Made by a program: the position numbers and the translations under genes
NCBI RefSeq assembly: GCF_018446385.1
Contig: NC_056003.1
Location: 26,223,198 to 26,287,197 of the forward strand
Origin: Zingiber officinale
Lineage: Eukaryota; Streptophyta; Magnoliopsida; Zingiberales; Zingiberaceae
Reading direction: 5' to 3'
Length of the DNA stretch: 64,000 nucleotides
Notes under the pieces: generated by a model
Told to the model about the DNA's origin: nothing
The model's input: only the letters and a program-made list of their open reading frames with translations
The model's database searches: none
Shown here: positions 32,956 through 44,671 of the stretch, in pieces
Numbering within the stretch: the first letter of the stretch is position 1
Layout: every line of letters starts with the position of its first letter

Positions 32956-35934
32956 TGTGAGATACGGCAAAGTAAATAACTCATAATAATTTACGGGAAT
33001 TTTTAGACATTTTTCTGGATTTATTTGGAGGACGTATGACCGTGTTTAAGGGGATAAATTATTAGGCTTAGGATGGTGTTGGAAATCATCATTAGAGTTA
33101 AGGGTTGGGAAGAACTTAAACCCCATCTCTATAAGAAGCTACAGTACACCCACCGAGCCCTAAAACGCCGACTCCCCTCTTCTCGGGTCATTTCCTCCCG
33201 ATCTCGTCGACGGACGCAGCTCCGACTCACGGCCGCGCCGGAATACCGGCCCTGTGTAGCAGGGCGAGTCTCCGACTTCCTCGACAGATCGGAGGAGGTC
33301 TCACCGACGGTGTCTTCCCTCGAAACCGCCTCTTCGCCCAGGGGATTTCCAGTCGGGTGATGAGATTTGGGTCCTGTGGACACGGGGGGTGATATCGCCT
33401 GTTCCAAAGCGATGCTGGACGAGGATTTGCATTTCAAGGAGCTGTCTCATTTTCCCGAGCCTTAGAGCCAAGCCGATTCCGTCGAGTTTCTCTTCCGCCG
33501 CTTGTGGTGGCTCCTGGCAGTGAGGTAGGTCAGGTATGGTTTCGATTAGGGTTTACTCTTAGCTATGGAGGTTGTGATTTGAAGTCAGGATGCAAGCATA
33601 TGTTGATTGAGGTATTGTTGTGGCAGTGGCTTGCTGGGAAGGGCTCGATCACAGTTCCAGCAGCTGGTTTTCCTCCGGGAATCAATAGGTAAGGTTTCTA
33701 CCACTATAGATGTTAGGTTGCAGATCTAAATGTTGGTTTCGAATTGAATTTGATACTGATTAGGCAACGTGTGGGATGCTTGTGATGCATATAGCTTTGT
33801 GAGAGCTCGGATCTGTGAATCAACAACATTGGGCAGCATCAGTGTGCTAGTGCCAGCGAGTCTATCTTCCAGCAACGATTCTTCATCCGGGAAGCAGTAG
33901 GTAAGGCTTCCACAACTACAGATGTGAGGTTTGTAGAACTAGGTGTTGAATTCGGTTGGAATTGTGGGCCGATTGGTGCAATTTTAAATGTTGGTAGCCT
34001 TGTAGAAACATTGGTTGTGCATCTGAGGTAGTGAGCAGCACCATTGAACTTGTGCCGACGATTCCACCTACCGACAGTGAGTCAACATCGGGGAGTTAGG
34101 TAAGGTATCTTGATTTTGTTAGAATTGGAAGCTTGTTGATTGTTGCTTAATTAATTGATAGATGTAGATTTTGTTAAGGAATGAGATAATTTCGTATGGT
34201 ACCAGTGTATATGGAACCAATGCATGTTTAGAATTCCTTATGTTGATCAGATTTGGCTGGGAATTGTGTGATCTGAAGACATAAATTAGGGCTTGGGAAT
34301 TGTTGTGGAGTAGATCAGTGTAGGGTTTATTTAGATAATGAAGGAACCCAGATTAGCATGCCTGTTTTGAGTGTTGGCTTAACTATTTGGTTCTATACGT
34401 ATGTGGTTAAAATCGATACGTTGATGCAGGACTTTGATCAGGACGAGCGTCGTGACGAGATTGGCGTCGGATTCAGCCTACATTTGAGGCGGGTACTTCT
34501 TGACTTGCTTCTTTAGATATCGATCTTAGTGCATGAGTTAGTTTCATATATGTAGTATTTATCTTGACTCCACTCGTCTTATTTCTTGTGCTTGATACTT
34601 TATCCACTCAATCTTTGAGATACTCGTTTCTGTATCTATACAGTCTCTCGTTGCTATTCAGGATATTTAGCAGATACCGAACACCAGATAGTAGATATTA
34701 GATACTGGATAGAAAGATACTATATGCCATGTTTACCTGTTTGACTACTGTTTATTTATGCTTAGTATTGAGCATGCGGATTCATGTAGCATACCTGATT
34801 TCTGCTATATATTTATGGAGACTGTTGCATTGTTTGCTTCATGTTATTGCATGCATTGCCGATGACCTTGGCTCCCTTGTGGTTGAGACGGTCATTGGCT
34901 TGGGCCGCACGCTCGGCCACTCATGGGTAGTGGTAGTTGGAGCGTGTCGCTTGTCCTGTCGTGTCCCCCACTCGCACACTCATGGGTAGTGGTAGCTGGA
35001 GTCGCGGGCAGCAGGGACCCCTGTCGCAGACGTAGCTATTCAGCTACTATGCAACTGTCCATCCGGTCACTCGAGAGTAGTGGCGGCCTTTGGGTGGTAC
35101 AGCTGTCATCGATTCGACCTCTCGACCATACAGGGGTCGTGGTGCAGAGAGGTGGCAGGGTGACCATCCGTGCATACGCTATTTTCCGTTATATTTGCTT
35201 ATGCTGTTATATGCTTACTTATGCAGTTCTGTTATCTCATACCTGTTGTATATGCTTAGACACTGATTACTATTACAGTATACTTTACATGTGATTCTGG
35301 TAGTTATGAGCAGTGCTGTAGCAGTTTATGTTATCTCAAACCTTACATTTTTAGCCTAGGATATGGTTTCAGGTATGGATATATACTTTGTTTACCCAGT
35401 AGTATCTGCTATTTATCTTTCCGAGACTGTAACCTATTGTATTCCTGTTCTTTATGATACTCGTGCACTGTCTATTCTATTACTCGCTGAGTCTTTATAC
35501 TCACCACCCACATTGGTAATTTCACCAGGTAGCTGATAGCGATGCTAGTACACTTGGAGGAGGATCCCGACTGCCGGTCCCACGTCGCTTCCGAGGACGG
35601 TTTTATGGTTTTAGTTTTCATTTTATTGTGAGTTAAACCTTTGAATTTAGCATTGTAATAATTGGGCTGTGGATTTGTTGTTCTGTATTTGGTTGTTTTG
35701 TCGAGGAGTCAAGCCGGGCCGGCCCGCGGTGAGTTTTCGTTACTTTATACTTGTTATTCTTGTTTTCCGCTGTGTTTGATTTTACAGCCGTGTGGGCTGC
35801 ATATTTTCTGCGTGGTTGTGATTTAATTTGCATATGTATTATCTGTTGGTGATGTATACCGGTTCCATTTGTCACTGCTACAGGGGAGGTGTTGTCCGAT
35901 TTTCGTCGGACAACCTTACTCTCGGGGCGTGACA
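32956..35934 (+). repeat. 3' LTR of element F (2979 bp)
   Basis: Same ends as the 5' LTR; a few substitutions per hundred bases at most and no 696-bp duplication. Confidence 0.9.
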
Positions 35935-35939
35935 GAACA

Positions 35940-36400
35940 CGTAGAGGACTCCCTCATGCAGCAATTTGTGGATATTGTATTATTTTCCCAGCCAATTGTG
36001 AAGCTACGTGTAGCTAGTCCGATCGGCTCTTATACTTCTTAAGTTCCAGTGGGTTCGCCACTTCTAGCCGCCAGCAGGTCGGGGAATCGGGACGCTCAGG
36101 AAGACAGACAAAAAAATAGTAGTCCCTCCAATATTTATTGGAGGACGACATTTTATCAAAGGAGACTAGGCCAACTCGATCTTGGAAGAGAAAAGTCCCC
36201 GGCTCGGACATTTTGGGGTAATAAAAATAGTGGAAGAGCTGAGGATTAAGTGGAATGTCGTGCAGGCATAACAGAACAACGACCCCGCACAGTAGCTAAA
36301 AGGAGTTTGGCACTAGTTGGTGGAGAGAAATACGAAAATATTTATAAACAGCAAAAAAGAAAGGGTAGATCGGGAACCGAAGGCTGGCGGTAAATTGTTC
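35940..36400 (-). pseudogene. Antisense gene of element G, amino-terminal Transposase_28-like domain
   Basis: On the minus strand, blocks MSEPGTFLFQDRVGLVSFDK, WRDYYFFVCLPERPDSPTCW and RLEVANPLELKKYKSRSD (36211-36014) match the 'putative gypsy-type transposon' domain, which I associate with Pfam Transposase_28. Upstream in the same frame, VPNSF and LLCGVVVLLCLHDIPLNPQL extend the domain to about 36330 with one stop. Downstream LHVASQLAGKIIQ runs to the F insertion, and the remainder lies at 24637-22969. Domain assignment is by memory of the family pattern, not a search. Confidence 0.6.
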
Positions 36401-36793
36401 CCTAAAAAAGGTTACGAAATCGGATGGTCAAAGGTAGAGGGAAGACCAATTTGATAGTTAAGTGAAATTTCAAATGCCGCCCTCAAACTCTTCGCATCGC
36501 CTGTGTCGAACCTAGACTCAATGGAGGTGTACCAGAGTCCAGGGATGACAACGAGAGGTTGGGATGAGCTTGCCATCGAAAGAACGAAAGAACAAGATCG
36601 AAGATGAATGATAAACGAACACTAAACCGAATCGATCAAAGAACCTTACAAGGAACATCACACAGAATCGATCAAAGAAGCTTACAGGGAGACCACCAGA
36701 GTAAGGGAGACCACCGACGAAGAAGCGGAATGCCACAGCGGTGAAGCTCGAAGACGAAGGCAAGAAGTTGAGAAGATGGCTGCACACGTGAGG

Positions 36794-36802
36794 CTTATAA
36801 AC
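36794..36802 (-). promoter_or_regulatory. Candidate TATA box of the antisense gene
   Basis: GTTTATAAG on the minus strand about 460 bp before the first recognised domain codons. Support is position and motif only. Confidence 0.3.
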
Positions 36803-36840
36803 CTCATGGTCGGTCGCTCTAACCATCCGATCCAAGGTTT

Positions 36841-37311
36841 TGAAAACCTAGAAGAAGATCTGACCGTGGAATTCAAAAAAGGTGCTAGTCACATCAGCAG
36901 AGGATATCTGCTTGTCTTATCAGGCATGCGGCGGCAGAAAGAGGGAAATGTGGCATGCAGTTACCGGATAACATTTAATGAACTTAATTAAAAGGGATGG
37001 TAGCGTGCTCGGTCATAATTGTCAAGGATTTGCATGGACTTGGAGAAATATGGATGACGTCGGCAACGATAGCGCTCGCTCGAAGAAGCGCATTTGGAGA
37101 ATTCTCAAAGTATTGCCGCTCATCGTCCCACTCTGCATAGAGAACGGGTTACCGGACCGATCGTTCATTTGCCATGGTTAGACAACGATCGAGCGACGTT
37201 GGATAATGCGCCAATCAGATACTAGGAACCGAACACTCTGATCGGACGTAGAAATCGCCAAGGAAATCAGTTGTCCAGTCAGTCAGGCCTGTAGCCTCCT
37301 TCAACTAGATT
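36841..37311 (+). other. 3' non-coding end of element G
   Basis: No supported ORF; leads into the polypurine tract. Confidence 0.5.
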
Positions 37312-37324
37312 TGAGGGGGAGACT
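37312..37324 (+). other. Polypurine tract of element G
   Basis: GAGGGGGAGACT immediately before the 3' LTR. Confidence 0.7.
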
Positions 37325-37421
37325 TGTGATGCAGCAATAAGGGAGAGCCCACCTGTCACGGGTCAGTTGACACAGTGTCAGTCAAAGTTAAGGCAGTAAA
37401 CGCCGAGACTTATGGAAAGAG
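37325..37421 (+). repeat. 3' LTR of element G, first 97 bp
   Basis: TGTGATGCAGCAATAAGG... aligns with 12420-12520. It is cut at AAGAG (37417-37421), presumably the target duplication of element C; the rest should lie right of the window. Confidence 0.8.
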
Positions 37422-37728
37422 TGTTGGTGCGGGAAGCATCCGACGACCGAACCTAAGTTTTGATAATGGCAAAGGGATTCAAAGTTAAGATTCCTTGTTA
37501 TCTAATGTGCTTAAATGAGGTTTCAGGAAAGTCCTAACTGCGGTTAGGCAGGTGGAAAAACCTAAGGGGTGGTAACCTTAGGTCCTAGGGGGTGGTAACT
37601 CTAGGTGAAGGAAAATCCTAAGGGGCGGTAACCTTAGGTCATAGGTGGAGGAAAACCCTAGGGCGCGGTAACCCTAGGTGGAGAAAAACCCTAGGGGACG
37701 GTAACTCTAGGTCCTAGGGGGTGGTAAC
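37422..37728 (+). repeat. 5' LTR of element C, left part
   Basis: Begins TGTTGGTGCGGGAAGCATCC, the reverse complement of the right end of solo LTR B. It includes repeated phrases of the type 'cctaggggcggtaacc' (37555-37728). It stops at GTAAC, the target duplication of D. Confidence 0.85.
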
Positions 37729-39710
37729 TGGTAAGCCGAATTTTGAATGTCACAAATAGGCTTATCAAATTAACAAATGTTGGAACCCATTTAAGCTAAA
37801 GAAAATGCGTGTAGTAAGGAGTCCCAAGTCGTATTTTTCCAAGGATAACTAATATGTGTGTGCATTCTGGAATTGGTTCCAATCAAATTCTTACGTCAAC
37901 AAATTCAACTTAGCACTTCCATTTAACTCACAATTCAAATTAAATTTATCTAATTAAATCAAGAATAGAGACAAGAGAGGATAAGCTCATCTAACATGAT
38001 TCACTTCAATTTCATCTAGTAACAACAATTAAATTTGAACGTGAATGCTTCATTTAATCAAATGTATCCATTACTTCTCTTCAACTCTTCATCTCAATGA
38101 CCAATAAACTCAAAAGCTCAGACTCTCTCATAAGAACTGAATCAACATCTAATTCAAGATCACAATTCAATTTATCAATTAAATTCAAAATTCATTCACA
38201 ACATCATTGGACAGAGGTAAACAATCCATTCATCAAGTAAAGTGTTCCATAATTAAATTCAATCTCAGCACAAAGATCAAAGGTTGAGATAAAATGATTT
38301 TGATGTAGAAATGGACTTAATTCAACTAAGAATGTAAATGTGTATACTGAAAACAGATTGCAACCAATTCAGTAACTGAAACAAAAGATTGGTTTCGGGA
38401 ATTCAAAGGAATAAGATGATTAAGCTAAGAAATCAAAACTAAATTGCAAATCTACGAAATCAGATCATCAGATCTGAGCGAGTTCAAGAACGAATCTAAG
38501 ACAAAGATAATAAAAACTAAACCTAAGCATTCCACAAACCAAAATCCCGAACTCAACTTCTCCAATCTGCTGTGAAACGACAGAAATGCTCTCGGGACCC
38601 CTATAAGCATTCAACAACAATCAAACAAGCTTCCTTCTATTACCAGGGAATGTTCATAGCTCCGGGAAACCTCCTCTCAGCTCACACCCGCCTGGTAATC
38701 TCATCAACCGAGAATCAGAGCAAGAATTCTGTGGATTGCAAAACTAAGTCGATTGATCAGATCTACTTAGCTTCGCTTCGGAATGGAGATCGGAACAAGA
38801 TCAGAAGCTCTCAGGAGACCTCCCTCGAAGCTCTGGTGGATGCGAAATTCGCTGAACGGGAAACCTCCCCTCAGGAACGCGGCGACGGACAGAATTCAAG
38901 TCGCCATCGGGAAACCTCCTTCAATGCTCTCTGGTCATCGGAATATGAACGCCGGCAGCTGAAGATCGTCGTCGGTGAAGAAACCAAGCTCTCGGATCTG
39001 GAACGTGAAATGGGAACTGCGGCGTCGTGGCGAAGAAGAAGCAGCTACAGTGGAGAAATCGCGAACGCCGAGTCCGTCTTCTGCACTGTAGCTTCTCAGA
39101 TTTAAATCAGATCTGGATCTGATCGGACGGCTGAGATGGTTCCGGGTTAAATCAACGGTGAAAAGTCATCCAAAATATGATCTGAAGGTACTGATGTTGA
39201 TCTAGGGTCTGGATCTACTCTCCTGTAGGTCGGATCGATCAGATCATCACTGGATGGTCCAGATCCGACCAGTCTTCAATGAACGGTCCAGATTAATCCG
39301 GCTGGATCAATGGCTGGATGAACTCAGATCTGGATCAAAACTTCTGGATCTTCATAAATAGCTCAGATCTGCTCCCCATTAAGTTGGATCGGCCATATCT
39401 TCAACGGATGGCTCAGATCTGCTCAATCTTGGATGAACGGCCTATAATGCTCCAAGGCTTGATCGACTTGATTAGCCCTTGATTTGAGCCCAAATGCATC
39501 CTGATCTGATCGGGTCCATGACCCTTTTGATGCCTACAAAATAAGGATCAAATATTAGCATCAAATTAAGCCATAATAACATAATTTGCAATTTAGTCAT
39601 AAATTGATACAATGTATAAAAATGTAATGTAAATATGGGTTCTATATATGAAAACTACATCAAACCATGATTATATGAATGAGAATAGTATAGTAAAATC
39701 ATGATTATCA
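37729..39710 (-). repeat. Left LTR (3' LTR) of element D, 1982 bp
   Basis: Plus-strand ends TGGTAAGCCG...GATTATCA. Carries an antisense 177-codon frame (38572-39105) that also occurs in the other LTR; I regard it as incidental. Confidence 0.92.
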
Positions 39711-39730
39711 AATTCCCCCACACTTACTCT
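39711..39730 (-). other. Polypurine tract of element D
   Basis: On the minus strand TAAGTGTGGGGGAATT stands directly before the LTR start TGATAATC. Confidence 0.8.
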
Positions 39731-42700
39731 TGAACGTCCCGTGAAAGTAAAGAAAACTAAAAATCATCTCCATAGAAAATTCCCTAGCAATACCTAAAAA
39801 TGGTAAAAAGAATTTAACTAAGATCATCTTAAGATCACAAACAATCATGAATACAATCCAACAATAATTAGTAGGTATGGTAGTTTCAATCCAATTGAAA
39901 AATTAAGCAAGTTGCAATCTCACAAGGGATTTACCTAATCTATCTCTCACACTCAAGCATGTGTATAAGTGGAGCTCACTCAATGCAACTCACAACATTT
40001 CACTACCATAAGCTTGCTTATATTCTACTTCTCCACCACTATAAACATAGCATACATGAATCAATAGAAATTTATCATGAAGAATTGAAATGGAAGCAAA
40101 AAGAACAATGAAAGTGAATGAAATAGGCAAAAGAAAAGTATTTAATGAAGAAATTGAGAAGATGAGAGTATTGGAGGAATATACTTGATGAGTTGACCAT
40201 TTTGATGTATAAAGAGATGAATACCATTTATTATTACCACTTCAAAGTATCAAGCTAACCTCTCCTTCAATTTGAATGCAAACATAGAATCTTGATACTC
40301 TATCTCCAACTTTGATACTCTCTTGAATGTGCCAATTTTCTAAATTTTTCTGTTTTTCACTGTTTTTCCACTTAATTTCCAACATTTGGAAGGTCAAAAA
40401 TAATCCCAAATCATGAAGAATAATTCCCTCCCCCACACTTAAAGTGTTGGCCGTCTCGGACAATTCAAACACAACATGTATCCAATGTCTTGATATCCTT
40501 TTAGCTACTGTTTTTCTTTTCTTTTCTGCAGGTTTTACTTCTCTTCCTCTGTTTCTTTCTTTCTTACTGCTTCAGCTCTGAGTTCTGAAATGTCACCAAT
40601 TCAGATGCACAATAAAGCAGCAGATTCAACTAAACATCATGAAGGATAAGTCTCAAGAATCCATATTAACAACTTTTGATTTCTGCACTGCAGTTTCCAG
40701 CATATTTTTATCAATTCCAGGGAACTTGCTCAACATTTTCATCATTCAAAACGCAATAGCTGTCAAAACCAACTGAGTAAAAATTTCTGAACTTGATCTG
40801 AATAAACAGCATTGCAATGAAACAGAAAAGTGTCAGAAAATCAATCCCATTGAATTTGCAGATTATAAATATGCAGAAGTGTGAGAAACTACTGCAATTT
40901 AGTATCAGCTTCAACTTTCATCAAAGAAACTTCAATCACAGAATTTCTTACAGCATGCCAAAACTAAATTTTCGAACCAGCTGGTATTTGATGTACAGCA
41001 GCAACCATAAACCCAGCATTCAAGTTTCTTCATTTTAAGAAAGCTACACAAAGAAATAGGCATTCCACATCCATTATAATTGGTTAAACATTTCTGGATT
41101 AAATTCCATACTTCAAATTCTGCATTTCAGAAATTCTTAACATCAATTTGACTTCTGAATTCTTCCTTTTAGAATTTTTTTTTCCCTTTCACTCTATCCA
41201 TCTTCACGTTTGTCACAAAGCTCAAACACTATTTTGGCTGAAATTCCAACATCCTTCAATTTCAACATTGCAACCCCTGCAAAATTCCTGAACGTTTCAA
41301 ATTCAGTTTCAATCTTCAGTTCCAACAATCCCTGAATGGTTTGGCACAGAATTGCCACATCCATTTCCCTGCAAAATTAATGTAGCAGGAAACTCTCCAA
41401 TCTGAACATTACAGCTCCTATCAGAACTCCTGTAAAACTGATAAGGTTTCAGAAATCTGGAGAAAGAAATCAGCTTTACAAAACTCTGTTTCAGCAATAT
41501 CAGAAAATCTAACTAAGAAAATCTTTGTTTTGTAAGAGTTTCAGAATTTCCAGTTAAGAATTTTTTTTTAAAAACAATTCCAGATCCAAGCAACTAGTTT
41601 TTCCGTTCTGTTCTGATTACTGGTTCTCAGTTTTCAGCTTCAGAATTTAAGAAATCTGTACAAAACAATTAAAATCAGAATGATGTGTTCTGTAATTGGA
41701 ATCTGGTTTCTAACATCTGCTGCTACAGATTCTGTACAGAAGATCACAAATTTCAGCTCCATGAAGTACCAATTCAAGCTCCATGCACTTGCAACAGCAG
41801 AGTAGAGCCTGATGTTATGTTAACAACAGAATTTCAGCTCAAAAACTAGCAACTCAGAAATATAGCTGATAGTTTTTTTTTCATAAAGTATCCTTCATTA
41901 AAAGAAACGTTTCTAACTTATCCCAGGTGCTAGGGAGTCTACTTCCAACTCAAAACTTCTTCAACAGCAGCAAACTATCTACAACTCTCACTTGTTTGCA
42001 ATAATCCAGATCTAGCTTGAGAGGAAAACAAGGCTTAATCACATTTCCATTCAATGGCATGAGTCTAAAACCATGTAGCACAGCCAAATTCAAATCTGGA
42101 TTCTTATACAGAATCCTGCCTTTGTATCAACTTTTCATTATTTAACCACCAAAGTTCTCACTACTTCTTCATCTTGCTACTTAAGAACCTTATTATTGCA
42201 TACTCAAAGGTTTTCAGATTTAAACAACTCAAACTAGTTATAATCATTTCTTAACTTGGCACAGCAATGCAACATTTCTTATTTTTCAGAATTCTATATT
42301 TTCAGAATTTCTACACTCTGTACATTCCCTTCCATTTTTGCATTCTGTACAGTTCAAGCAATTCAAAAATCTAACCAATCAGCACAATGGCGGATTCAGT
42401 TCCTGCTTTCAACTTCAAGTTTTCAGCTTGTGCCAATTCAGTTACCAAACAGCTAAAATGGACACTTCAATTCAGTTTTTTTTTTCTTTTCTTCACTTGT
42501 AGATGATCCTCATCCTTTTTATTCACTCTCAAATTGAACAACAGTGACCATCAGAACTGTAAGAATTTCCAGTAAGCAAAGAAATACAATTCTAATACAC
42601 TTTCTGCTCCTCAGCTTCCAACTTCTGATCACAGCACTGATTTCCAATTTATCACTCCCCTTCTTGAGATAGCTTGCAGGTTGTATCCTTACTGACCAAT

Positions 42701-44671
42701 ACAGGAATTTTAAATTGCAAATAACTGTTCAAAACTCAACTTACATCAACTACTAATTACTAGCAGTGCAGTAAAGCTATGCAGAATCAGAATCTGAAAT
42801 CCAAGTAACTCTTGTTGCTGGATTTTTTCTTTCCTGTGCATACTGATCAGTATTGGCTGATGAAAGTGTACAAATTCCAGATGCCAAGGTGCAGAATTTT
42901 CTGAATTTTTTTGTCAATTTCTGTTTCCTGCTTTTGCTCCATATTTCTTCTTTGTCTCCACAATACAAAGAAAATAACCAAATTCAATAGCTCTGTTTAA
43001 TCTTGATACATACTCCTTGTGCCATTGTTTCCTTTTCCTGAATTCTAACAGTCTACTAGCTTCTCTATTTCTTCCTTCTTATATTTTGACAGCTGCTGCC
43101 ACTTTTCTGTTTCTGGATTTCTGAAGCTCAGTTTCCAGTGTAAATAAATATGCACTTATGCAACTTAAGTTTCCATATTAAACTACTCGAAAAATTCATC
43201 AACAATCAGCAACAAATTAACTCTACAAGTTCTGTTAACAAAATTTCAGTATTGATATTATCAGCCAACTATCAGAATTCTTCCTTTCTCTGTTTCTGAT
43301 TTTTCAGATTCCATCACTTAGCTCTCGAACCAACTAACCAAATTCAGAAATCAGATTCCCAGCATAAAGGTTTCATAGTTGTGAGCAAAACTTGTGAAGA
43401 CTTAGCATGCAATAGATTAGCATGCATAAAGGTTTGACAAATAGAAGTTCTTCAATCATGCTACCAACATCAGCTACAAAGTCTCTTCAATGGAGTTAAT
43501 CTCTTAATTTCGAAAACAGAATTTCATGGTAATCTTTTCTTAACCCATGAAGAGTTCAGGTTTCATGCGAATACATTCAATACTGGTTCAGCAGGAACTC
43601 TAAGTTGTTACTGACAAGAGTTTGCACATTTATCTCTCACAAGCATTAAAAGGAATACAATGCAATCATATTGAAGGAATCCATGCTTAAGTCATTGACA
43701 CTTCTCTGGATTTAAAAATTACTGAACATATTGAATTCAGAAGATTATCTTCAATTCCTGTACCAATTCATTACTTTCCAAATTTGTGCAATGCAGAATT
43801 TTGAAATTATCAGCACTTAAAGCAATGGAAGAGTAAATCTTACGAAGAAGAGAAACAACAATTGACAACTCAAAGTAAGAAACTCAGGAATTCAGTCCAA
43901 AATTAGCTAATAGCTCCTTTGTTCATCTTACTGATCCTTGTACTGCAATGAAACTGGACAATTCAGAAAATCAAACAACAAATGATTTCACAATTCCAAA
44001 ATTCCCTATCAACTTGTATTAAGAAACCTTCATGATTTCATCAAAAGAAAATCCTCCCTCACACTTAATCTTTGTCCATCTTATCGATCCAACTCATCAA
44101 GAATTCGATCAAAACTTCTAATGGAATGAAGGCAAGGCAAAGTGATCAAGGGTTAAAATGCTAGATAAGAATATTGGAAGAAAATTGTGGAGAAAGGAGT
44201 TGGAAAGTATGAAGGAGAACAAGATTGATAAAATCCTCAATTTCCATGCACACAAATGTAATTGTGACTTTGAAAAGAAACTAAGCAAGTTCTAGAGTTC
44301 AATTGCTATGAGTGCATGTCACACAAAAATAAAATAGTGTTTAGGCTTAAAGTGGTCCTCTCTAGGTATTCTTATATGCAATAAAGCTCAATTGATCAAA
44401 TTGGAATCCACCACCATTTTAACCAATATCATGCAAGAAAAGCATCCAATCATGTTAAATGACCTAAAATTGATGATCAAATTTAAGAATCTTCTACAAT
44501 CTTAAAGATATTACTTAGAAAATTCCATGGAAACTTTTATTCAAATGAAATGCTATATACTAACAAAATGCAAAGTATGCAAGCAAATGTAATTGTAAGT
44601 ATGGAACTAAGAAAACGTATCAAAAAGAATTTATTAACAAAGCGTGAATTAAAATGCAAAAGAAAGCTAAA
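39731..44671 (-). other. Non-coding interior of element D
   Basis: No ORF above about 70 codons has any family resemblance. From 40500 to 43900 the plus strand is a loose collection of words such as CAGAATTTC, TTCAGAATT and AATTTCAG. Polypurine-like motifs like the true PPT recur at about 40431-40446 and 44052-44065. Confidence 0.6.

Larger units (their letters stand above)
24638..35934 (+). mobile_element. Gag-only Ty3/gypsy element with giant LTRs (element F, TR-GAG type)
   Basis: Bounded by perfect 5-bp duplications GAACA (24633-24637, 35935-35939), with LTRs TGTGAGATAC...GTGACA. Without the nested solo LTR the interior is only about 1.95 kb and holds a PBS, gag, a trace of protease and a polypurine tract; RT, RNase H and integrase are absent. 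That is the structure called TR-GAG, a non-autonomous element keeping its own capsid gene. It interrupts the antisense gene of G. Confidence 0.9.
12420..37421 (+). mobile_element. Tat-lineage Ty3/gypsy retrotransposon (element G), carrying nested insertions
   Basis: The element proper reads 5' LTR, gag, protease, RT, RNase H, a second RNase H, integrase, a 37-bp minisatellite, an antisense gene, a polypurine tract and the first 97 bp of the 3' LTR. Integrase last in pol defines Ty3/gypsy. The additional RNase H, a long 3' non-coding part with tandem repeats, and an antisense ORF are known traits of the plant Tat group (Ogre, Retand, Grande and relatives). Foreign insertions at 17440-19785, 20740-22010 and 24638-35934 must be removed to read it. 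C begins inside its 3' LTR at 37422. Coding parts contain many stops. Confidence 0.85.

Noticed and set aside
38572-39105. 177-codon protein gene, repeated at 46916-47449
   Set aside because: Both copies lie in the two LTRs of element D, antisense to it. Their conservation only reflects the recent common origin of the LTRs, and no domain is recognisable.
42256-42456. Small genes in the 39.7-44.6 kb stretch
   Set aside because: Frames are short, scattered on both strands and made of low-complexity words; none resembles a family.
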